Of a stretch of 7,693 nt of DNA, positions 1 to 5,653 are shown one piece after another. Under the pieces are notes generated by a model. It did not search any database and had not been told where the DNA came from. It was given only the letters and a program-made list of their open reading frames with translations. This stretch comes from Synechococcaceae bacterium WB4_1_0192 (GTDB lineage: Bacteria > Cyanobacteriota > Cyanobacteriia > PCC-6307 > Cyanobiaceae), in the NCBI GenBank assembly GCA_009926195.1, contig RFPK01000089.1, positions 1 to 7,693 of the forward strand, given 5' to 3'. The translations under genes and the position numbers were made by a program. Every line of letters begins with the position of its first letter. Position 1 is the stretch's first letter.

Positions 1-1028
1 GCGGTGAGCTGCAGCGCTGGGAGATCGCGCCGCGCTATGCCGATCTACTGGCGGGTCGGGGGGTGGCCTGGCTGCAGGAGCGGGTCGTGACGATCGACCA
101 CGAGCGACGGCTGCTGCGCACCGATGCCGGTCGCGAGCTGCGCTGGAGCGCGCTGGTGATCGCCACCGGCGGCCGCCCCCAGAGCTATGGCATCCCGGGC
201 GTGCGCGAACACAGCCTCGGTTTTCGCAGCCTGGCGGATGTGGAACGGCTGCAGCAACTGGTTGACCGCCTGCGGCTACGGCTTCGGCCCATGCAGCGGG
301 TGGCCGTGGTGGGTGCCGGAGCCAGCGGGGTGGAGCTGGCCTGCAAGCTGGCCGACCTGCTGGCCGGCGCTGCCGTGATCGAGCTGATCGAGCAGGGCCC
401 GGAGCTGCTGCCGGGCTCGAAGGCCTTCAACCGCGAACAGGCCCAGCTGGCCCTGCAGCGGCGGGACATCCGCCTGCGCACCCACACCCGCGTGGCCCAG
501 GTCCTGGCCGATGGGCTGGAGCTGCAGCGCGGCGCCGGCCAGGGCCCCAGCGGCCCCTCCCTGGAACGGCTGAACTGCGATGGGGTGATCTGGAGCGGGG
601 GGGTGCGCGCCTGCGTGCCGGAGCTGATCCCGGCCCTGCCGCTGGATGGCCGCGGCCGTGTGCCCTGCGACGGCAGCCTGCGCGTGATCGGCAGCGACGG
701 CCTGTTCGCCATCGGTGATGCCGCCGCCTGTCCCCTGCCCGGCGGCGACCAGCATCCCGCCACGGCCCAGGTGGCCTATCAGCAGGCCAGCTGCGTGGCG
801 GCCAATGTGCTGCACCAGCGGCGCGACGAACCGCTGGAGACCTTCACCTGGAACGACCTGGGCGAGATGCTCGGTCTGGGCATCGGCCAGGCCGCGGTCA
901 CCGGGATGGGGCTCACCCTGGCGGGACCGGCCGCGTTCCAGCTACGGCGCCTGGCCTATCTGGCCAGGCTGCCGGGACCGGGGCATCAGCTGCGGGTGGC
1001 CGGCAGCTGGCTGAGCCGGTGGGGCTGA
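1..1028 (+). CDS. Type-2 NAD(P)H:quinone oxidoreductase (NDH-2, NDC1/NdbB-like), 5' partial
   Basis: The reading frame is open from base 3 to the TGA at 1026-1028 (341 codons visible); the true start lies left of the window. NDH-2 enzymes are single-subunit FAD proteins that pass electrons from NAD(P)H to quinone at the membrane without pumping protons. The second Rossmann nucleotide-binding motif, GAGASG, sits at visible residues 104-109. The C-terminal FAD contact GLFAIGDAA follows, with its Asp near residue 239. The tail has DLGEMLGLGIGQAAVTG and LAGPAAFQLRRLAYLARLP, which resembles the cyanobacterial/plastid NDC1-NdbB branch (proposed roles in plastoquinone/phylloquinone metabolism) and probably forms the membrane-facing end. 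The N-terminal FAD-binding GxGxxG is missing only because the window cuts the gene. A HAD-like gene follows 6 bp downstream, suggesting an operon. The family call is firm; the subclass and physiological quinone are inferred. Confidence 0.9.
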   Translation, partial: GELQRWEIAPRYADLLAGRGVAWLQERVVTIDHERRLLRTDAGRELRWSALVIATGGRPQSYGIPGVREHSLGFRSLADVERLQQLVDRLRLRLRPMQRVAVVGAGASGVELACKLADLLAGAAVIELIEQGPELLPGSKAFNREQAQLALQRRDIRLRTHTRVAQVLADGLELQRGAGQGPSGPSLERLNCDGVIWSGGVRACVPELIPALPLDGRGRVPCDGSLRVIGSDGLFAIGDAAACPLPGGDQHPATAQVAYQQASCVAANVLHQRRDEPLETFTWNDLGEMLGLGIGQAAVTGMGLTLAGPAAFQLRRLAYLARLPGPGHQLRVAGSWLSRWG

Positions 1029-1034
1029 GGGGCA

Positions 1035-1529
1035 ATGACCAGCCCCACCGCCCCTCAGGGCCTGCTGATCGATGCCATGGGCACCCTGATCGGGCTGCGC
1101 CGGTCGGTGGGCAGCACGTACGCCGAACTGGCGGCGGCCCATGGCGTGCAGGTGCAGGCCCGCGCCATCAATGGCGTGTTCCCGCAACTGTTCCGCCAGG
1201 CACCGCCGCTGGCCTTCCCGGGCCTGGCCGGAGAGGCACTGCTGCAGGCCGAGCGCGACTGGTGGGGCGAGCGCATCGCGGACACCCTGCAGGCCTGTGG
1301 CCACGATGGCCCCCTGCCGCCTGAACTGGTGCCGGCCCTGTTCGACCACTTCGCCGGCCCCGAGCCCTGGTGCGTCTACGCGGACGTGCTGCCCCATCTG
1401 GAGCTCTGGCGCGCCCGTGGCATCCGCCTGGCCGTGGTGAGCAACTTCGACCAACGGCTGCATGGTCTGCTGGCGGCCCTGGGCCTGAGCGGCCTGTTCC
1501 CCAGGCCGCAGGCGTGCGCTGCCTGCTGA
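1035..1529 (+). CDS. HAD-like hydrolase, C-terminally truncated by an internal deletion
   Basis: This ORF of 164 codons starts at ATG 1035, with a GAGGGG ribosome-binding stretch just upstream. HAD enzymes are cytosolic hydrolases, mostly phosphatases, that work through an Asp nucleophile. Motif I is DAMGTL with nucleophile D13. The usual second Asp of DxD is Met, so the site looks more like the dehalogenase/HDHD3 kind (DxxGTL) than a classic phosphatase. Helical cap residues follow, then motif II AVVSNF (S136-N137). After GLSGLF, near residue 155, similarity to the family stops and the frame ends as PRPQACAAC. Motif III (Lys) and motif IV (acidic pair binding Mg2+) are absent, and family members usually run to about 210-230 residues. 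The missing C-terminal end is visible in another frame at 1502-1561, so the gene was whole in an ancestor. The product is probably inactive and may be unstable. A sequencing or assembly deletion cannot be excluded. Confidence 0.8.
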   Translation: MTSPTAPQGLLIDAMGTLIGLRRSVGSTYAELAAAHGVQVQARAINGVFPQLFRQAPPLAFPGLAGEALLQAERDWWGERIADTLQACGHDGPLPPELVPALFDHFAGPEPWCVYADVLPHLELWRARGIRLAVVSNFDQRLHGLLAALGLSGLFPRPQACAAC

Positions 1530-1561
1530 TCCGCCGGTCCAGGCAGGACGGCACACCTTGA
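1502..1561 (+). pseudogene. Stranded C-terminal end of the HAD-like gene in a different frame
   Basis: Read in the frame starting at 1502, this stretch gives QAAGVRCLLIRR followed by SRQDGTP and a TGA at 1559-1561. HAD proteins of this type commonly end with an AAG(V/L)-hydrophobic-(V/I)RR strand after motif IV, so this matches the natural C-terminus expected for the 1035 gene. It lies in another frame directly after the break at about 1500. The simplest reading is a deletion of some 140 bp (about 47 codons, estimated from the usual family length), not a multiple of three, that removed motifs III and IV. The TGA overlaps the TTG start of hflX, the arrangement expected in an intact operon. Confidence 0.65.
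1545..1561 (+). promoter_or_regulatory. Ribosome-binding site and TTGA stop/start overlap for hflX
   Basis: AGGA at 1545-1548 lies nine bases before the TTG at 1558-1560, a workable Shine-Dalgarno spacing. TTG is the only sensible start: the protein begins MKQTALLGRTAGLRP, a basic N-terminus I associate with picocyanobacterial HflX proteins, and no ATG follows nearby in frame. The TGA of the ancestral HAD frame (1559-1561) overlaps the start as TTGA, implying translational coupling that the present HAD stop at 1527-1529 has largely uncoupled. Confidence 0.5.
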
Positions 1562-3237
1562 AGCAGACCGCTCTGCTCGGCCGCACCGCCGGACTGAGAC
1601 CGGCCCAGAGCCGGCGGCTGGAGCGCCTCAGCCACCGCCGCCACCCCGAGGGCGACGGCGTTGATCTGCTCAGCCTGCAACGTCTGGCGGCCGAGAGCAC
1701 CGAACTGGAGCTGCCGCTCAGCCTGGTGATCGACAGCCGAGGCCTCTGCCGGCTGTTGTGGGTGGGCCCACTGGAGCAGTCCGGCCGACTGCTGGAGCGG
1801 CTGCCGGGCGGACCACGCCGGCAGGGCGGCGACCTACGCCTGGTGACCTGCGTCGGTCGCGCCCGCCAGCTGGAACCCCACGGCAGTGAAGCGGTGGTTG
1901 GCCTGGATCTGCGGCCGCGCCTATGGCTGCGGTACGGCGACAGCGCCGAACCGGGCGGTCGCTGGCCGGCGGCCGCCTACACAGCCGGTGGCGATCCGCA
2001 ACACCCCTGGCAACTGCTGGACACGGGCGAACTGGTCGACCTCAGCGCCCTGGTGCCCCCTGCGCCGGCGGCGGCCGCCGGCCGCGATCGCGTCGGAGCC
2101 CAACAACGCTCCGGTGAGCGCCCAGGCGAGCGGGTGCTGCTGCTGGCGCTCAGCCCGGCCGATCCCGAGGAAGCACGCCGCGAGATTGCCGAACTGGAGG
2201 GTCTGGTGCGCAGTGCCGGCGCACAGCCGGTGGGACTGGTGAGCCAGCGGCGCAGCAGTGCCGGCGCCACAATCTGGGGCGAGGGCAAACTGCGCGAAGC
2301 AGCCCTGGAAGCCCGGCGCCTGGGAGCCAGCCTGGTGGTGACCGACCGGGAGCTCACCCCCGCGCAGGCCCGCAACCTGGAGCGGCTGCTGGATCTGCCC
2401 GTCAGCGACCGCAGCGAACTGATCCTCGACATCTTTGCCCAGCGGGCCGCCAGCGCCGCCGGTCGGCTGCAGGTGGAGCTGGCCCAGCTGCGCTATCGGC
2501 TGCCACGCCTGAGCGGCCGAGGCCTGAGCCTCTCGCGCCAGGGCGGCGGCATCGGCACCCGGGGCCCCGGCGAAACCCAGCTGGAGAAGGATCGCCGCGC
2601 CATCGCCCGGCGCATCGACCGACTCCAGCGCGAGGTGCGCAAGCTGGGGGAACATCGCGCCCGCCTACGCGGCGGCCGCCTGGGTCAGCGTCGGCTGGCG
2701 CTGGTGGGGTACACGAATGCCGGCAAGAGCTCCCTGCTCAACGCCCTCAGCCGCCCCCGGCCCGGTGAAGCGGTCCTGGCGGAGAACAAACTGTTCGCCA
2801 CCCTGGATCCCACCACCCGGCGCATCAGCAGGCCGGATCCAGCCGGTGGGCCACCAGCCACCCTGCTGCTCACGGACACGGTGGGCTTCATCCGCGAGCT
2901 GCCGCCAGCGCTGCTGGAGGCCTTCCGCTCCACGCTGGAAGAGACCCTGGAGGCCGATGCGCTGCTGGTGGTCGTTGATCTCGCCGATCCGGGCTGGGCC
3001 GAACAGCTGCGCACCGTGCACGCGATCCTCGACAGCCTGGACAGCACAACCCGCCGCCGGCTGATCGGCAACCAGATCGATCGCTGCCCGGCAGCAGCGC
3101 TGGAGCAGGCACGAAGCCTCGATCCCGACGCCCTGTTTGTATCCGCCACCGCGGGGCTCGGACTGGAGCACCTGCGCGACGTCCTCTTCGGCGACAGGGA
3201 ATCAAAGCCGCCGAGCGGCGATGGGGAGCGCCCCTAG
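1558..3237 (+). CDS. hflX: GTPase HflX, long cyanobacterial form
   Basis: HflX is a translational GTPase that binds the 50S subunit and splits stalled or hibernating 70S ribosomes, notably under heat stress. This protein has 559 residues against about 426 in E. coli. Residues 1-190 are an N-terminal extension ending in an Ala/Arg-rich linker; the HflX domain proper starts near RVLLLAL at 192. It contains WGEGKL, LDIFAQRA and the glycine-rich GGGIGTRGPGETQLEKDRR, which is diagnostic for HflX. The G domain has G1 GYTNAGKSS (384-392), G3 DTVGF (440-444), G4 NQID (505-508; the usual form is NKxD) and G5 FVSA (527-530). FATLDPTTRR, typical of the switch region in the Obg-HflX group, lies between G1 and G3. 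It starts with TTG and overlaps the old stop of the HAD gene. The 109 bp to the peroxiredoxin gene suggest the operon ends here. Identification is secure; the role of the extension is unknown. Confidence 0.96.
   Translation: MKQTALLGRTAGLRPAQSRRLERLSHRRHPEGDGVDLLSLQRLAAESTELELPLSLVIDSRGLCRLLWVGPLEQSGRLLERLPGGPRRQGGDLRLVTCVGRARQLEPHGSEAVVGLDLRPRLWLRYGDSAEPGGRWPAAAYTAGGDPQHPWQLLDTGELVDLSALVPPAPAAAAGRDRVGAQQRSGERPGERVLLLALSPADPEEARREIAELEGLVRSAGAQPVGLVSQRRSSAGATIWGEGKLREAALEARRLGASLVVTDRELTPAQARNLERLLDLPVSDRSELILDIFAQRAASAAGRLQVELAQLRYRLPRLSGRGLSLSRQGGGIGTRGPGETQLEKDRRAIARRIDRLQREVRKLGEHRARLRGGRLGQRRLALVGYTNAGKSSLLNALSRPRPGEAVLAENKLFATLDPTTRRISRPDPAGGPPATLLLTDTVGFIRELPPALLEAFRSTLEETLEADALLVVVDLADPGWAEQLRTVHAILDSLDSTTRRRLIGNQIDRCPAAALEQARSLDPDALFVSATAGLGLEHLRDVLFGDRESKPPSGDGERP
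2084..2091. repeat. HIP1 palindrome GCGATCGC
   Basis: Exact copy of the highly iterated cyanobacterial octamer, inside hflX in the variable linker of the N-terminal extension. Confidence 0.7.
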
Positions 3238-3346
3238 AGAAGCCCCTGTGGAAGATCCGCTGTAACCGTGACCACACGCTGACCCTCTGTGGCCAACGGA
3301 TGCCGGGCTGGCTATGTCAGCATCTGGCCCGTTTCCCATCCGCCCC

Positions 3347-3982
<636 letters not shown>

Positions 3983-3983
3983 G

Positions 3984-5132
3984 ATGAAGGTGCTGGGGCT
4001 GATGAGCGGCACCAGCGCCGATGGTGTCGATGCCGTTCTGGCCGCCTTCAGCGGCCCGCCCCGGCGCCCCCGCTGGCGCCTGCTCGGCCGCGCCGCCGTG
4101 CCCTATCCCGCGGCGCTGAGGTCCCGGCTGATCGCCGTGGGGCAGGGAACACCGCTTCAGGCTGGCGAGGTTCTGGAGCTGGGTGAAGCCCTCACCCTGG
4201 TCCAGGCCGAGGCCGCCCGTAGCTGCGATCCTGCGGGCACGGCAGCCCTGGTGGGCTGCCACGGCCAGACCCTCTGGCATCGTCCACCGGCACCGGGACA
4301 GCGCGGCAGCAGCTGGCAACTGCTGCAGGGGCCTCTGCTGGCGGCGCTGCTGCAGCGGCCAGTGGTGTTCGACTTCCGGGCCGCCGATCTGGCACTGGGG
4401 GGCCAGGGAGCACCCCTGGTGCCCGCCACCGATGCGGCTCTGTTCCCCGCCGAGGGCGGCTGGCGGGCCCTGCTCAACCTGGGCGGCATCGGCAACCTGA
4501 CCCTGCTGCCGCCGGCCAGGGGCCCGGATCGCAACGCGGCGGTGCGCGGCTGGGACTGCGGGCCGGCCAACACGCTGCTCGACATGGCGGTGCAGCGGTT
4601 CAGCAACGGCCGGCGGGCCTTCGATTCCGGTGGCGACTGGGCCAGCAGGGGCCAGGCCGATGAGGAGATGATCCAGCGCTGGCTGCGGGAGCCCTATTTC
4701 CAGGCGAGCCCACCCAAATCCACGGGCCGCGAACTGTTCGGCGGGGCGGATCTGGAGCGGCGGCTGGCGGAGCTGGAGGCCGCGGCCAACGCCAGCGGCC
4801 GCGTCCTGGAGCCCGCCGATGCCCTGGCCAGCCTGACGGCGCTTACGGCGGCGGTGGTGGCCCAGGACCTGCAGCGGGGGCCGGCGGTGCTGGACCTGCT
4901 GGTGGCCGGCGGCGGCGCCCGCAATGCCCGGCTGATGCAGGAATTGCGCCAGCGCTGCCGCGGACTGAGGCTGCGCCCCCTGGCGGAGCTGGGAGTCGGT
5001 GACAGCGATCGCGAAGCCCTGGCCTTCGCCCTGCTGGCCTGGTGGCACCGGCGGGGCCAGCCGGGCTCCCTGCCAACGGTGACGGGTGCACCTCGGGCGG
5101 CGGTGCTGGGGGTCTGCGCGGCGCCACCCTGA
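3984..5132 (+). CDS. anmK: Anhydro-N-acetylmuramic acid kinase
   Basis: AnmK hydrolyses the 1,6-anhydro ring of anhMurNAc and phosphorylates it to MurNAc-6-phosphate, salvaging a cell-wall turnover product in the cytoplasm. The 382-residue protein is full length (family about 370). Its sugar-kinase/actin-fold motifs appear in order: MSGTSADGVD (7-16, phosphate-binding loop), GCHGQTLWHRP (from 91), FDFRAADLALGGQGAPLVP (from 129), NLGGIGN (165-171), then DCGPANTLLD with the presumed catalytic base D191. After these come DSGGDWASRG, the PPKSTGRE loop and the adenosine-side loop GGGARN (309-314). All expected residues are present, so it should be active. The ATG is one base after the peroxiredoxin stop, indicating co-transcription and coupled translation. 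No other peptidoglycan-recycling gene (nagZ, murQ or ampG) is in the window. Confidence 0.96.
   Translation: MKVLGLMSGTSADGVDAVLAAFSGPPRRPRWRLLGRAAVPYPAALRSRLIAVGQGTPLQAGEVLELGEALTLVQAEAARSCDPAGTAALVGCHGQTLWHRPPAPGQRGSSWQLLQGPLLAALLQRPVVFDFRAADLALGGQGAPLVPATDAALFPAEGGWRALLNLGGIGNLTLLPPARGPDRNAAVRGWDCGPANTLLDMAVQRFSNGRRAFDSGGDWASRGQADEEMIQRWLREPYFQASPPKSTGRELFGGADLERRLAELEAAANASGRVLEPADALASLTALTAAVVAQDLQRGPAVLDLLVAGGGARNARLMQELRQRCRGLRLRPLAELGVGDSDREALAFALLAWWHRRGQPGSLPTVTGAPRAAVLGVCAAPP
5005..5012. repeat. HIP1 palindrome GCGATCGC
   Basis: Exact copy of the cyanobacterial octamer, inside the 3' part of anmK. Confidence 0.7.
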
Positions 5133-5164
5133 GGCCCCCTCGCCGCCCTGCAACGAGGCATCAA

Positions 5165-5176
5165 CATCCCGGGATG
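5165..5176. repeat. Perfect 12-bp palindrome CATCCCGGGATG
   Basis: This exact inverted repeat lies in the 101-bp gap between anmK and the nif11-like gene. GATGC recurs at 5173-5177 and 5181-5185, and GCATC at 5158-5162 can pair with either, allowing alternative small hairpins. No T-tract follows, so it is not a standard intrinsic terminator. It could be an operator or an RNA hairpin; function is unproven. Confidence 0.35.
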
Positions 5177-5199
5177 CGGGGATGCAGACCAAGCTGCTC

Positions 5200-5209
5200 T
5201 GCATAGGGT
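5200..5209 (+). promoter_or_regulatory. Possible -10 element (TGCATAGGGT) for the nif11-like gene
   Basis: TAGGGT at 5204-5209 fits the loose TANNNT form of a bacterial -10 box and would place the transcript start about 18 bases before ATG 5234. No convincing -35 hexamer is found 16-18 bp upstream. A similar TGCATACCCT lies before the next small gene at 7496-7505. The call rests on this resemblance and the position only. Confidence 0.25.
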
Positions 5210-5233
5210 GGACGGCAACGGCCGAGAGATCCG

Positions 5234-5467
5234 ATGAGCGCCGGCAACGCCCCCGCCCTCTACGAGCGCATCCGCAGCGATCAGACCCTGACGCAGGAGC
5301 TGTTCCGCCAGGCCCTGCAGGACCCCTCAGGCACCCTGAGCCGCATCTGCGACCTGGGGCAGAGCTGGGGCCTGCCCGTCAGCCGCGACGAGGTGAAGAC
5401 CCACCTGGCCGGCATCGACGACCCGGAGACCAAGCAATGGCTGCTGAAGGCCCGGGGTGGCCTCTGA
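5234..5467 (+). CDS. Nif11-like small protein, 77 residues, no core peptide
   Basis: The N-terminal half (ALYERIRSDQTLTQELFRQAL, then a short helix and GLPVSRDEV) matches the pattern of the Nif11 domain: a helical module of about 50 residues built like 'xFLxxVxxDxxLxxxL... AxxxGxxxxxxEL'. This domain occurs in small cyanobacterial proteins and as the leader of some ribosomally made, modified peptides. Here the protein ends KARGGL directly after a double glycine, with no cysteine-rich core. It contains a single Cys (in RICDLG). It therefore looks like a stand-alone Nif11-like protein and not a lanthipeptide precursor; function is unknown. The ATG at 5234 has only a weak purine stretch (GAGAGA) upstream. 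A minus-strand ORF overlaps its last 141 bp. Confidence 0.75.
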   Translation: MSAGNAPALYERIRSDQTLTQELFRQALQDPSGTLSRICDLGQSWGLPVSRDEVKTHLAGIDDPETKQWLLKARGGL

Positions 5468-5584
5468 GGCACTGCGCCGCGGCCGCCGGTCCTGGCCCAT
5501 CCAGCTGAAGAACAGCCAGTAGCTGACGATGGCCAGACCGGCCGCCACCACCAGGGCGGCCACCTGCTCAAGGCGCTTGACCAT
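5327..5584 (-). CDS. Small single-pass membrane protein, overlapping the nif11-like gene
   Basis: On the minus strand, ATG at 5584 opens an 85-codon frame beginning MVKRLEQVAALVVAAG. Residues 8-28 are strongly hydrophobic (one transmembrane helix rich in Val, Ala, Leu, Trp and Phe), followed by the positive tail GQDRRPRR. A short basic N-terminus, one helix and a basic tail make a believable small inner- or thylakoid-membrane protein. Only about the first 39 residues lie outside the nif11-like gene; the remaining 46 or so are antisense to it and look like passive read-through. The real protein may once have been shorter, with its stop codon lost here. A GTG at 5608 would add eight residues and is less likely. 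The gene is divergent from the ABC-F gene, 69 bp away. No family is recognised, and it could still be a chance ORF. Confidence 0.5.
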   Translation of the reverse strand: MVKRLEQVAALVVAAGLAIVSYWLFFSWMGQDRRPRRSASEATPGLQQPLLGLRVVDAGQVGLHLVAADGQAPALPQVADAAQGA

Positions 5585-5646
5585 GGCGCTGCCGTCGTGC
5601 GGGACCACACCAGTTTGCAGGGCTGCATCCCGGCGCTCGGTCCGTC

Positions 5647-5653
5647 AAGGGGG
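5647..5653 (+). promoter_or_regulatory. Shine-Dalgarno stretch AAGGGGG that sets the ABC-F start
   Basis: This purine run lies directly before two adjacent in-frame ATGs at 5654 and 5657. Its AGG core (5648-5650) is 3 and 6 bases from them respectively, so 5657 has the better spacing. It favours these starts over GTG 5696, where similarity to related proteins begins (VLRLERVSKIYP) but where no ribosome-binding site is visible. Confidence 0.45.

Noticed and set aside
942..1700. Minus-strand ORF spanning the NDH-2, HAD and hflX junctions
   Set aside because: Arg/Ser/Gln-rich with no recognisable motif; it covers three real plus-strand genes.
1921..2655. Minus-strand ORF inside hflX
   Set aside because: Antisense shadow of a well-conserved HflX domain, with no independent support.
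3223..3234. GGGG-AGCG-CCCC hairpin at the end of hflX as a terminator
   Set aside because: The stem is only 4 bp, it overlaps the last codons, and no T-run follows. Such short GC inverted repeats are expected by chance at this GC content.
3314..3346. Upstream ATG 3314 as the peroxiredoxin start
   Set aside because: It adds 11 residues not typical of the family and has no ribosome-binding site; MALQLGDTVPDF at 3347 matches the usual N-terminus.
5643..5648. Minus-strand TTGACG as a -35 box for the small membrane-protein gene
   Set aside because: No acceptable -10 hexamer lies 16-18 bp downstream (the sequence there is CAGCCC), and the bases overlap the ribosome-binding site of the ABC-F gene.
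5133..5653. A new defence or mobile island around the small genes
   Set aside because: No integrase, transposase, nuclease, toxin-antitoxin pair, terminal repeat or shift in base composition is visible; the small genes look native.
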